From positions 1-12,773 of the forward strand of contig CAMLSI010000100.1 in NCBI GenBank assembly GCA_946482585.1: DNA of 12,773 nucleotides, written 5' to 3'. This DNA comes from an uncultured Lysobacteraceae bacterium (GTDB lineage Bacteria > Pseudomonadota > Gammaproteobacteria > Xanthomonadales > Rhodanobacteraceae). The position numbers and the translations under genes were made by a program. This document shows, one piece after another, positions 1 through 6,633 of this stretch. Numbering within the stretch: the first letter of the stretch is position 1; every line of letters starts with the position of its first letter. The notes under the pieces were generated by a model. The model saw nothing but the letters and a program-made list of their open reading frames with translations. It made no database searches and was not told the origin of the DNA.

Positions 1-1773
1 GCGCCATTTGGCCATGCCGCGATTGTCGGTCGCGACGATGCTCTCGCGGCTCAGGAAGAACGTCGTGTCCATCATGTCGAACATGAGCCCGACCTTCTCG
101 CACTTGGCCAGCATGTCGGGCACGTCGGGATCCTCGGCGAAGCCGTAGCGCAAGGTGAGCTGATGGAAGTCGTGACCCAGCGAGACCAGCTCGATGCGCT
201 CCTCGGGCTCGGCCGTCGGCGTTTCCAGCCATTCGACCGTGAGCACGGTGTTCTGCTCGTGCAGCACCTTGTTGTGCTTGAGGTTGTGCAGCAGCGCGTG
301 CGGCACGGCGTCGGGCTGCGCGGTCAGGAACACGGCCTGACCGGGGACGCGCAGCGGCGGGTGTTCGGCGATCGACTCGATGAACGGTTTCAGCGCGAGG
401 CCGGCCTGCTTGAGTTCGCGGATCACGAGTTCGCGGCCGCGGCGCCAGGTCGTCATCACGGTGAACACGACGACCCCGAGCACGAGCGGGAACCAGCCGC
501 CGTGCTCGACTTTTTCGAGGTTCGCGCCGAGGAAAGCCAGATCGACGACGACGAACAGGCCGCCAAACGCAGCGACGCGCCAGCGTTTCCAGGCCCAGAT
601 GCGGCGCGCGACGATGATCACGAGGAACGAATCGATCGTCATCGTGCCGACCACCGCAATGCCATAGGCCGCCGCAAGGTTGGTCGAGCTGTGGAAGCCG
701 ATGACGACGGCGACGGTCAGTACGAGCAGCACGCGGTTGAGCCAGGGCAGGTAGATCTGGCCCATGGTTTCGCGCGAGGTGTGCACGACTTCCATGCGCG
801 GCAGGTAGCCCAGCTGTATCGCCTGGCGCGTGACCGAGAATGCGCCGGAAATGACCGCCTGCGACGCGATGACCGCGGCCAGCGTCGCGAGGACGATCAG
901 CGGATACAGCAATACCGGCGGCGCGAGCAGGTAGAAGGGATTCGTCGCCGCGCCCGGATCTTCTAGCAGCAACGCGCCCTGCCCCAGGTAGTTGAGCATC
1001 AATGCCGGCAGCACGAATGCGAACCACGCGCGGCGAATCGGCCGCTTGCCGAAATGCCCCATGTCCGCATACAGCGCTTCCGCTCCGGTCACGGCGAGGA
1101 CCACCGAGGCCAGCACGAAGAACCCGATGCTGCCGTTCTCGAGGAAAAACGCGACGGCGTAGTACGGGTTCAGCGACTGGAGCACTTCGGGAGACTGCAC
1201 GATCTTGACGACACCGAGCACCGCGAGCGTGAGGAACCAGATCACCATGACCGGCGCGAACACGCGGGCGACCCGTGCGGTACCGCTGCGCTGCAGCGCG
1301 AACAGCGCGATCAGCACCAGCACGGCGACCGGGACCACATAGCGGTTCAGCGCCGGGGCAGCCACGCCGAGCCCCTCGACCGCACTCAGTACCGATATGG
1401 CCGGCGTGATGACACTGTCGCCGAAGAACAGCGCCGCTCCGAACAGGCCGAGCACCATGATTATCCAGCGCGCACGCGCGCTCGAACGGACGCCACGGTG
1501 CGCGAGCGTGGTCAGCGCCATGATGCCGCCCTCGCCCTTGTTGTCGGCCGACATGATGAAGATCGCGTACTTGACGGACACGATGACGAGCAGCGACCAG
1601 AAAATCAGCGACAGCACGCCGAGAACGTTGTCATGGCTGATGGCGACGCCATGAGGACCGAACGCCTCCTTCAGCGTGTACAGGGGACTGGTACCGATGT
1701 CGCCGTAGACGACGCCAACCGCGCCGAGCGCAAGGGCGTAGAGGTTCTTCTTGCTGTGGTCGTGACCGCTCAT
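1..1773 (-). CDS. kup: Kup/Trk-type low-affinity potassium uptake protein, C-terminus cut off by window edge
   Basis: Integral inner-membrane potassium importer of the KUP/HAK/KT family; characterised members act as K+/H+ symporters. 591 codons are present and the frame is still open at base 1. The E. coli protein is about 622 residues, so roughly the last 30 are missing. The family signature GDIGTSPLYT lies at residues 24-33, on the first membrane helix. It is followed by many hydrophobic segments and by conserved stretches such as ALYADMGHFGK, LNYLGQGALLL, ATVIASQAVISGAFS-like and NLAAAYGIAV-like sequence. A soluble C-terminal region contains LLHNLKHNKVLHE. The ATG at 1773 gives an N-terminus that aligns with E. 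coli Kup. Its ribosome binding site is weak. It lies 38 bp after ruvA on the same strand with no terminator visible between them, so co-transcription is likely. Identity is very secure; transport mechanism is from the family. Confidence 0.96.
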   Translation of the reverse strand, partial: MSGHDHSKKNLYALALGAVGVVYGDIGTSPLYTLKEAFGPHGVAISHDNVLGVLSLIFWSLLVIVSVKYAIFIMSADNKGEGGIMALTTLAHRGVRSSARARWIIMVLGLFGAALFFGDSVITPAISVLSAVEGLGVAAPALNRYVVPVAVLVLIALFALQRSGTARVARVFAPVMVIWFLTLAVLGVVKIVQSPEVLQSLNPYYAVAFFLENGSIGFFVLASVVLAVTGAEALYADMGHFGKRPIRRAWFAFVLPALMLNYLGQGALLLEDPGAATNPFYLLAPPVLLYPLIVLATLAAVIASQAVISGAFSVTRQAIQLGYLPRMEVVHTSRETMGQIYLPWLNRVLLVLTVAVVIGFHSSTNLAAAYGIAVVGTMTIDSFLVIIVARRIWAWKRWRVAAFGGLFVVVDLAFLGANLEKVEHGGWFPLVLGVVVFTVMTTWRRGRELVIRELKQAGLALKPFIESIAEHPPLRVPGQAVFLTAQPDAVPHALLHNLKHNKVLHEQNTVLTVEWLETPTAEPEERIELVSLGHDFHQLTLRYGFAEDPDVPDMLAKCEKVGLMFDMMDTTFFLSRESIVATDNRGMAKWR

Positions 1774-1811
1774 GTCATCGCGAGCCGAGAGGAAAAAGTG
1801 GGATCGGGCAT

Positions 1812-2405
1812 TCAGCGCAACGCTGCGCGCAGTGCCTTGCGGATGATCGCCTCGGCGCTGTCGCCCGGCGCAGCCGCGTCCTTGACCAGCCGCGTGACTT
1901 CGGCCGGTTTGTAGCCGAGCTGCTGCAACGCAATTCCGGCCTCGGCCACGGGATCCAGCGGGGCCGCGCCTCCCGGATTCAGACCCGGCACGCTGCCGCC
2001 GATCGCGTCGACGCGATCGCGCAGCTCGACGATGATGCGCTCGGCGGTTTTCTTGCCGATGCCCGGAATCCGTGTCAGGGCGGCGACGTCGCCGCCCTGC
2101 ACGAGCCGCGAGAATTCGTCGACCGACGCACCGGAGAGGATCGCGAGCGCGATCTTCGCGCCGATGCCGCTGACTTTCTGTACATTGCGAAAAAGGCCGC
2201 GTTCCTGCTCGCGCAGGAAACCGTACAGCGCGACCGAGTCCTCTTTCACCGCATAGTGCGTGCAGAGGCTAACCTCGCGACCGACCTCGGGCAGGTCGTA
2301 GAACGTCGACATCGGCGCTTCGAGCTCGTAGCCGACGCCGTTGACGTCGACGAGCAGCCACGGCGGCTGTTTCGACACGAGCACGCCCTTCAACCGACCT
2401 ATCAT
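1812..2405 (-). CDS. ruvA: Holliday junction branch migration complex subunit RuvA
   Basis: RuvA binds four-way DNA junctions as a tetramer and loads the RuvB helicase for branch migration in recombinational repair. The 197-residue product has the full family layout. An N-terminal OB-fold domain begins MIGRLKGVL (about 1-64). Two helix-hairpin-helix motifs follow, [13 protein letters not shown] and [16 protein letters not shown] (about 70-140). After a Gly/Pro-rich flexible linker comes the C-terminal RuvB-contacting domain, with [12 protein letters not shown] and a final [11 protein letters not shown] start at 2405, not at an in-frame ATG 15 bp upstream. The 2405 start has GGAGG seven bases before it, gives the universal MIGRL N-terminus, and overlaps the ruvC stop as ATGA, which implies translational coupling. 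ruvB does not follow directly: kup is next. Confidence 0.97.
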   Translation of the reverse strand: MIGRLKGVLVSKQPPWLLVDVNGVGYELEAPMSTFYDLPEVGREVSLCTHYAVKEDSVALYGFLREQERGLFRNVQKVSGIGAKIALAILSGASVDEFSRLVQGGDVAALTRIPGIGKKTAERIIVELRDRVDAIGGSVPGLNPGGAAPLDPVAEAGIALQQLGYKPAEVTRLVKDAAAPGDSAEAIIRKALRAALR

Positions 2406-2968
2406 CGCCTGCGCCTCCATGCGGTACGCGGTATGCCGATGCGCTGCGTCGTGGCGCGCGTATGCGCGTGGGTCAGTGCGATCGCGAGCGCGTCGGCCGC
2501 GTCGGCCTGGAGTTTACCCGGCAATTGCAGCAATACGCCGACCATGTGCTGGATCTGCGTCTTGTCCGCGCCGCCGCCGCCGACCACGGCCTGCTTGATT
2601 TCCTTCGGCGCGTACTCGGCCACGGTCAGGTTGCGCGTCACCACCGCGCAGATCGCCGCGCCGCGCGCCTGGCCGAGCTTCAAGGCGGAATCCGGGTTCT
2701 TGGCCATGAACACGCGCTCGATCGCGACCTCGTCCGGCTGGTGTTCCTCGATGATCGCGCCGAGCACGTCGAAGATCTGCTTGAGGCGCAGCGCGAAGGT
2801 TTCGTTGTCGAGGAGTCGGATCGCCGTGTGGAATACATGCCGCGCGTTGCCGGCGCCGTCGGTTTCGATGATACCGACGCCGGTACGCTGCGAGCCCGGG
2901 TCGATGCCGAGTATGCGCAGGGGCGGCAACGCGGCGGTACTCGCGCCGTACTGGCGCAGACCGATCAT
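2402..2968 (-). CDS. ruvC: Crossover junction endodeoxyribonuclease RuvC
   Basis: RuvC resolves Holliday junctions by paired metal-dependent nicks, working with RuvAB. The product is 188 residues; E. coli RuvC is 173. The four acidic active-site residues of the RNase-H-like fold are all visible: Asp23 in [10 protein letters not shown], Glu84 in AIERVF, and Asp156 and Asp159 in [10 protein letters not shown]. The conserved [17 protein letters not shown] block is also present. The start at 2968 leaves about 17 residues ahead of the core. It is supported by AGGTG eight bases upstream and by an ATGA overlap with the stop of the preceding hydrolase gene. The protein ends in an Arg-rich tail (TAWRRRR) encoded partly in the ruvA ribosome-binding region, so that tail may be shaped by the overlap. 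No closer ATG start exists. Confidence 0.97.
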   Translation of the reverse strand: MIGLRQYGASTAALPPLRILGIDPGSQRTGVGIIETDGAGNARHVFHTAIRLLDNETFALRLKQIFDVLGAIIEEHQPDEVAIERVFMAKNPDSALKLGQARGAAICAVVTRNLTVAEYAPKEIKQAVVGGGGADKTQIQHMVGVLLQLPGKLQADAADALAIALTHAHTRATTQRIGIPRTAWRRRR

Positions 2969-3582
2969 GGGACGCGCACCTCGTCGAAACGGCCGCTGCG
3001 CAGGAATCGCACGGTCAGGTCGGCCGCTTCGCGCGAGAAGGTGAGGCCGGTATGCGAGGTGTTCACCTCGCAGTGCGCGGTCGCGCCGGGCCAGAGCGTC
3101 TCGGCCACGCTGACGGTGCCGTCGTTGGGGCCGTCGAACGCCCCCATGAGCTGGCCGAGCCCGATCGCCTGCGTACCGGCGATGACGCCGACTTCCACCG
3201 GCGGCGCCTGCGTCGGCAATCCGCTGCGGAGCACGTCGGTGCTGCAACCGAGCAGTTTCGGCAGACGCCGCGCGACGGCGCTGCCGTTCAACGGGGAACC
3301 GAGACAGACCACGCGCCCGCCGAGCCCGCACGACAGCCGGTCAAGCGTGCGTACGGCGACGAGACCGCCGAGGCTGTGGCCGACGAGATGGACCTTGCGC
3401 ACGCGCAGCGCTTCGATGCGCCGGCGCAACCGTTCGAGGCTGCGCTCGTCGCGGCCGAACACGCTGGCGTAGTCGAACAATTCGGTACGGAAGCCCGCTT
3501 TGCTCAGGCGTCGGCGCAACAGCAGCAGGCTGAATGCGCGCATCCAGACGCCATGGATCAGGATGACTGCCTCGTCCTTCAT
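2965..3582 (-). CDS. Small alpha/beta hydrolase, lipase/esterase-like
   Basis: A compact 205-residue alpha/beta hydrolase. The first strand and oxyanion region are VILIHGVWM near residues 7-15. The nucleophile elbow GHSLGG puts the catalytic Ser at 70. The likely acid is Asp154 in GPNDGTVSV and the likely base is His177 in NTSHTGL, so a full Ser-Asp-His triad is readable. The NDGTV...SH pattern resembles lipase/PGAP1-like and DUF676-like hydrolases, which act on acyl esters. The substrate cannot be read from sequence. There is no signal peptide, so it is probably cytoplasmic. The ATG at 3582 begins right before the first beta strand and has CAGGA upstream; the open frame extends further 5' but without homology. 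Its stop overlaps the ruvC start (ATGA), making it the first gene of a hydrolase-ruvC-ruvA cluster. It lies 53 bp after aspS. Confidence 0.85.
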   Translation of the reverse strand: MKDEAVILIHGVWMRAFSLLLLRRRLSKAGFRTELFDYASVFGRDERSLERLRRRIEALRVRKVHLVGHSLGGLVAVRTLDRLSCGLGGRVVCLGSPLNGSAVARRLPKLLGCSTDVLRSGLPTQAPPVEVGVIAGTQAIGLGQLMGAFDGPNDGTVSVAETLWPGATAHCEVNTSHTGLTFSREAADLTVRFLRSGRFDEVRVP

Positions 3583-3600
3583 GCCTGCATCCTGCGCGTA

Positions 3601-3625
3601 CTGCGGCTGCCGGAGCAAGCCGCAG
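3601..3625. other. Hairpin between aspS and the hydrolase gene
   Basis: Perfect 8 bp inverted repeat, CTGCGGCT at 3601-3608 and AGCCGCAG at 3618-3625, around a 9-base loop. It lies in the 53 bp gap just after the aspS stop. There is no T tract on the minus-strand side, so it is not a classical intrinsic terminator. It could attenuate transcription or protect an RNA end. The pairing is directly seen; the role is inference. Confidence 0.4.
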
Positions 3626-3635
3626 CGACGGCGGC

Positions 3636-5408
3636 TCAGCCCTTGACCGGCTTGACCACGCGGACGTGCAGTTCCTGCAACTGTGCTTCGGGCACCGTCG
3701 ACGGCGCCGAGGTCAGCAGGCACTGCGCGCTCGCAGTCTTCGGGAACGCGATCACGTCGCGAATCGATTCGGTGCCGGCCATGAGCGCGGCGATGCGGTC
3801 GATGCCGAACGCGATGCCGCCGTGCGGCGGCGCGCCGTACTTGAGCGCGTCCAGAAGAAACCCGAACTTCGCCTCGGCTTCTTCCGCGCCGATGCCGAGC
3901 AGGTCGAACACCGTGCTCTGCATGTCGGGGCGATGGATACGGATGGAGCCGCCGCCGATCTCGTTGCCGTTGAGCACCATGTCGTAGCCGCGCGACACCG
4001 AGTTTGCGGCGTTCGCACGCAGATCGGCGACGTCGTCGACCTTGGGCGCCGTGAACGGATGATGCAGGGCGACGTAGCGCTTCGCGTCGAAGTCGTACTC
4101 GAACATCGGGAAGTCGACGACCCAGAGCGGACGCCAGCCGTCGGCGACGAGACCGAGATCGCGGCCGACCTTCAGGCGCAGCGCGCCGAGGAAATCGCTG
4201 ACGGTCTTGTAGGGGCCGGCGCCGAAGAAGATCACGTCGCCGGTCTGCGCGCCGACGGCGGCGAAGATGGCCTTGACCACGTCTTCGCCGAGGAACTTCA
4301 CGATCGGTGACGTCAGGCCTTCCATGCCCTTGTCCTTGTCGTCGATGCGAATCCAGGCCAGGCCCTTCGCGCCGTACTTCTGCACATAGAGACCGTAGTC
4401 GTCGAGCTGCTTGCGCGTGAGCTCCGCGCCCTTCGGAACGCGCAGCGCCGCGACGCGGCCGCCCGGATCATTGGCCGGACCCGAAAAGACCTTGAAGTCG
4501 CAGCTCTTGACCGCATCGGCGACGTCGACGAGTTCCAGGGCTATGCGCAGGTCGGGCTTGTCGGAACCGTAGCGACACATCGCTTCGGCATAGGTCATGC
4601 GCGGAAATTCCGCGTCGAGTTCGACGTCGACGACCTGCTTGAAGATCGTGCGGATCATGCCTTCGACGAAATCCTGCACGTCGCGCTCGCCGACGAACGC
4701 GAACTCCATGTCGAGCTGAGTGAATTCGGGCTGGCGATCGGCGCGCAGGTCTTCGTCGCGGAAGCAGCGCGCGATCTGATAGTAGCGGTCCATGCCGGCC
4801 ATCATGAGCAGCTGCTTGAACAGCTGCGGTGACTGCGGCAGCGCGAAGAACTCGCCGGGATGCACGCGGCTCGGCACGAGGTAGTCGCGCGCGCCTTCGG
4901 GCGTAGCCTTCGTGAGAATCGGAGTTTCGATGTCCTGGAAGCCCTTGCTGTCCAGATAGTGGCGCAGCGCCGAAACGAGGCGCGTGCGCATGCGCAGCTT
5001 GCGCTGCATGTCCGGGCGGCGGATGTCGAGATAGCGATAGCGCAGTCGCGCGTCTTCGCCGACGTTGTCGTCGAGCATGAACGGCAGCGGCGCCGCGCTG
5101 TTGAGCACTTCGACGCTGTCGGCGACGACTTCGATCCGGCCCGTGCGCAGGCGGTCGTTGATCTGGCTCTGCGGACGCGAACGCACCGTGCCGGAGATGC
5201 GCAGGCAGAATTCGTAGCGTACGCCTTCCGCCTGCTTGAACGCCGCAGCGTTCTCCGGCTCGATCACGGCCTGGACGATGCCCTCGTGGTCGCGCAGGTC
5301 GATGAAGATGACGCCGCCATGATCGCGCCGGCTGTCCGCCCATCCGCAGAGGGTGACGGTCTGACCGATCAGGGTCTCGTCGACGAGACCGCAATAGTGG
5401 CTGCGCAT
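3636..5408 (-). CDS. aspS: Aspartyl-tRNA synthetase, bacterial type
   Basis: Class IIb synthetase that activates aspartate with ATP and charges tRNA. The product is 590 residues, the same length as E. coli AspRS. An OB-fold anticodon-binding domain (about 1-105) begins MRSHYCG. The catalytic core has motif 2 as [16 protein letters not shown] from residue 216 and motif 3 as GIDRIAAL from 535. The bacterial insertion (GAD-like) domain lies at about 285-420. [12 protein letters not shown] and the HHPFTAPK block are conserved. The start at 5408 matches the E. coli N-terminus; the frame is open for 147 more codons upstream but has no homology there. TGGAG lies about 10 bases before the ATG. Residue 30 is His in RRDHGG, as in the non-discriminating Pseudomonas enzyme, where E. 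coli has Leu. Position 82 (Pseudomonas numbering) is Ser. A 187 bp 5' gap with its own promoter candidate suggests independent transcription. Confidence 0.97.
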   Translation of the reverse strand: MRSHYCGLVDETLIGQTVTLCGWADSRRDHGGVIFIDLRDHEGIVQAVIEPENAAAFKQAEGVRYEFCLRISGTVRSRPQSQINDRLRTGRIEVVADSVEVLNSAAPLPFMLDDNVGEDARLRYRYLDIRRPDMQRKLRMRTRLVSALRHYLDSKGFQDIETPILTKATPEGARDYLVPSRVHPGEFFALPQSPQLFKQLLMMAGMDRYYQIARCFRDEDLRADRQPEFTQLDMEFAFVGERDVQDFVEGMIRTIFKQVVDVELDAEFPRMTYAEAMCRYGSDKPDLRIALELVDVADAVKSCDFKVFSGPANDPGGRVAALRVPKGAELTRKQLDDYGLYVQKYGAKGLAWIRIDDKDKGMEGLTSPIVKFLGEDVVKAIFAAVGAQTGDVIFFGAGPYKTVSDFLGALRLKVGRDLGLVADGWRPLWVVDFPMFEYDFDAKRYVALHHPFTAPKVDDVADLRANAANSVSRGYDMVLNGNEIGGGSIRIHRPDMQSTVFDLLGIGAEEAEAKFGFLLDALKYGAPPHGGIAFGIDRIAALMAGTESIRDVIAFPKTASAQCLLTSAPSTVPEAQLQELHVRVVKPVKG

Positions 5409-5436
5409 ACGCTCAAAGCTCCAGGATCCGGGGTAA

Positions 5437-5453
5437 CCGCCTGACGCAGGCGG
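5437..5453 (-). other. Hairpin in the aspS 5' leader
   Basis: Perfect 7 bp stem with a 3-base loop. On the minus strand it reads CCGCCTG-CGT-CAGGCGG and ends about 28 bases before the aspS ATG. With the short hairpin AATCCT/AGGATT at 5463-5478 just upstream, it makes the leader noticeably structured. No known riboswitch or T-box architecture is recognisable. A regulatory role is inference. Confidence 0.4.
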
Positions 5454-5463
5454 AAAGGCCGGA

Positions 5464-5493
5464 ATCCTACGGAGGATTTTGCTGCGCTGCAAA
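5464..5493 (-). promoter_or_regulatory. Candidate sigma-70 promoter for aspS
   Basis: On the minus strand, TTTGCA (5488-5493) and TAGGAT (5464-5469) are separated by 18 bases; each matches its consensus at four of six positions. The site falls between the terminator of the upstream gene and the aspS leader hairpin, where a promoter would be needed. The match is modest, so this remains a candidate. Confidence 0.3.
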
Positions 5494-5510
5494 CAACGAC
5501 GCGGCGGGGA

Positions 5511-5530
5511 CCGGCGCCTGTCGGCGCCGG
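5511..5530. other. GC-rich hairpin downstream of the DUF3011 gene terminator
   Basis: Perfect 8 bp inverted repeat, CCGGCGCC at 5511-5518 and GGCGCCGG at 5523-5530, with a 4-base loop. On the minus strand it follows the T-rich terminator by about 15 bases. It has no T tract of its own. It may be a back-up stop for read-through into aspS. Confidence 0.35.
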
Positions 5531-5544
5531 CGTCGCGATCATGG

Positions 5545-5577
5545 AAAAACCGCCGCCCCGCGAGGGAACGGCGGTTT
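5545..5577 (-). terminator. Intrinsic terminator of the DUF3011 gene
   Basis: A 9 bp perfect stem, AAACCGCCG at 5547-5555 and CGGCGGTTT at 5569-5577, encloses a 13-base loop. On the minus strand it is followed by a run of T (5545-5549). It begins about 19 bases after the stop codon of the DUF3011 gene. This has all the parts of a rho-independent terminator on the minus strand and separates that gene from aspS. Confidence 0.8.
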
Positions 5578-5595
5578 CGGGACGCCTGTCGCTGA

Positions 5596-6138
5596 TCAGT
5601 CGCGCCAGCGGCGCTCGACCACGAACTGTGCGGCGCAGCCTTCGGAAACCCAGACGCCGGCGCGGTTGTAGCCCCAGCTGCGGCCTTCGATGCAACGCGT
5701 ATTGGAGAGCTGGCGCACGATGCGGACGTTGCCGCCGCGCCCGATGTCCACCTGACACAGGTTGTAGCGGAAATCGCGGCTTTCGCAGACGAAGCTGATG
5801 TCCGTGTCCCAACCCGGACCCGGGCGCCAACCGCCGCCACCGCCGCCACCGCCGCCGGCCTCGGCGAAGATGCCGGCGCAGCCGCGGTCTACCCAGATGT
5901 TGCCGCGACGATCGATGCCCCAGGTCTGGCCGCGGATGCAGCGACTCCCGGAAAGCTGGCGCACCAGGCGCGCGTCGCGCCAGTTCGTGTCGCAGCGGTT
6001 GTAGCGGTAGTCGTTACTGCGGCATTCGATCGAATCGCGACCGTGGCCGTACCCTGGCTGAGCCTGAGCGGCGCGCGGCGCGAAACCCAATGCGGATACG
6101 AACAACAGAGCGGCTATTCCCAGCACACGCGTGATCAT
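5596..6138 (-). CDS. Secreted protein with two DUF3011 domains joined by a polyglycine linker
   Basis: A 180-residue exported protein of unknown function. A signal peptide is clear: Arg4, a hydrophobic stretch to about residue 19, then a likely cleavage after AQA at 26. The mature part holds two copies of a domain I recognise as DUF3011, at about 36-91 and 115-173, with matching blocks such as VRQLS-x-x-RCI-x-G and a C-terminal IWV/VWV...GC. Each copy has four cysteines (39, 49, 67, 87 and 118, 128, 149, 168), which suggests two disulfides per domain. The copies are joined by nine consecutive glycines (95-103). I chose the ATG at 6138; a GTG one codon earlier is equally compatible with AGGAG upstream. 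It sits between fmdB and aspS but has its own terminator, so it is probably an independent insertion in that neighbourhood. The periplasmic or extracellular location is inferred from the signal peptide. Confidence 0.85.
   Translation of the reverse strand: MITRVLGIAALLFVSALGFAPRAAQAQPGYGHGRDSIECRSNDYRYNRCDTNWRDARLVRQLSGSRCIRGQTWGIDRRGNIWVDRGCAGIFAEAGGGGGGGGGWRPGPGWDTDISFVCESRDFRYNLCQVDIGRGGNVRIVRQLSNTRCIEGRSWGYNRAGVWVSEGCAAQFVVERRWRD
5830..5856 (-). repeat. Three tandem 9 bp units encoding the polyglycine linker
   Basis: Three perfect head-to-tail copies of ACCGCCGCC (plus strand) encode exactly the nine glycines between the two DUF3011 domains. The unit is a multiple of three, so gain or loss of copies would change linker length by three residues without breaking the frame. 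Confidence 0.85.
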
Positions 6139-6150
6139 CACACCCTCTCC

Positions 6151-6185
6151 TTTGGCGAAACGCAGCGCTAGTGTACGGCGCCAAA
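6151..6185. promoter_or_regulatory. Inverted repeat upstream of the DUF3011 gene, possible operator
   Basis: Seven-base arms TTTGGCG (6151-6157) and CGCCAAA (6179-6185) are separated by 21 bases. The near arm abuts the ribosome binding site AGGAG. The spacer holds TACACT on the minus strand, a four-of-six match to a -10 box. I see no convincing -35 box. It could be an operator spanning the promoter or, if transcription starts further upstream, a leader stem. Both are inference. Confidence 0.3.
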
Positions 6186-6248
6186 GTGCAGCGGTCCGTG
6201 AGCGTTACGTGCAAGGCAGGAAGGCGTTCAGGCCACGCTAAACTTGGT

Positions 6249-6551
6249 TCAGCTTGTCGCTTTTTCCGACACCGTGCTCGCCGTCGCGCTGGCGCCGGAA
6301 TCGGTGCTGGCGGCCGCCGGCTTGCTGTCGCTGCTGCCGCCGTCAACCAGATTGCGCTTCTTGTCGCCGTCTTTCTTGAAGTCGGTTTCGTACCAGCCGG
6401 AGCCGGCGAGGCGGAACGACGGCGCGGTCACGCGGCGGCGCACGGCCGGCAGCGCGCAGGCCGGGCAATCGGTGGGATCGGGGTCGGAGATTTTCTGCAG
6501 GCGATCGAAACGCTTACCGCATTCGCCGCATTCGAATTCATAGATCGGCAT
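6249..6551 (-). CDS. FmdB-family zinc-ribbon protein
   Basis: A 100-residue protein with an N-terminal zinc ribbon of the FmdB/CxxC_CxxC_SSSS type. It starts MPIYEFECGECG, with metal-binding cysteines at 8, 11, 29 and 32 (CxxC-x17-CxxC). The family motif GSGWYETDF follows near residues 50-58. The C-terminal 30 or so residues are low-complexity Ser/Ala/Thr/Asp, as is common in this family. FmdB was named as a putative regulator in an amidase/formamidase operon, but most members have no proven function; a small nucleic-acid or protein-binding adaptor is plausible. In many gammaproteobacteria this gene precedes a DUF502 membrane-protein gene and aspS. Here the DUF502 gene is absent and the DUF3011 gene takes that place. 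CAGGTG lies about five bases before the ATG. Confidence 0.9.
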   Translation of the reverse strand: MPIYEFECGECGKRFDRLQKISDPDPTDCPACALPAVRRRVTAPSFRLAGSGWYETDFKKDGDKKRNLVDGGSSDSKPAAASTDSGASATASTVSEKATS

Positions 6552-6587
6552 TGCTGCACCTGAAAACGGAGGCTCACCGGACCGGAG

Positions 6588-6610
6588 CCGGCCCGCATTG
6601 TGCGGACCGG
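6588..6610 (-). other. Strong hairpin downstream of clpB
   Basis: A 10 bp stem, 6588-6597 with 6601-6610, closes a 3-base loop; it is perfect except for one position that becomes a U-G wobble in minus-strand RNA. It starts about 24 bases after the clpB stop. There is no T tract, so it is at best a weak or rho-assisted terminator or an mRNA 3' end stabiliser. It overlaps the candidate fmdB promoter. Confidence 0.45.
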
Positions 6611-6624
6611 CGGCGTGTTTTCAA
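6597..6624 (-). promoter_or_regulatory. Candidate sigma-70 promoter for the FmdB-family gene
   Basis: On the minus strand, TTGAAA (6619-6624, five of six) and CACAAT (6597-6602, four of six) are separated by 16 bases, about 46 bases upstream of the fmdB start. This would let fmdB be expressed apart from heat-inducible clpB. Confidence 0.35.
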
Positions 6625-6633
6625 GCAAATTCG

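Noticed and set aside
163..1914. Long plus-strand open frames across kup
   Set aside because: They are antisense to kup, rich in Arg/His/Asp/Glu with no domain, whereas the minus strand gives an unambiguous Kup protein.
2969..3331. 121-codon extension upstream of ruvC
   Set aside because: It overlaps the hydrolase gene in a second frame; the ATG at 2968 has a ribosome binding site and an ATGA overlap.
5409..5849. 147-codon N-terminal extension of aspS
   Set aside because: It reads through the terminator and out-of-frame DUF3011 sequence and has no homology; the ATG at 5408 matches known AspRS N-termini.
6603..6626. CTTGAAAA upstream of fmdB as a second sigma-32 promoter
   Set aside because: The -35 core matches, but no CCCCATNT-like -10 box lies 13-16 bases downstream; a sigma-70 reading fits better.
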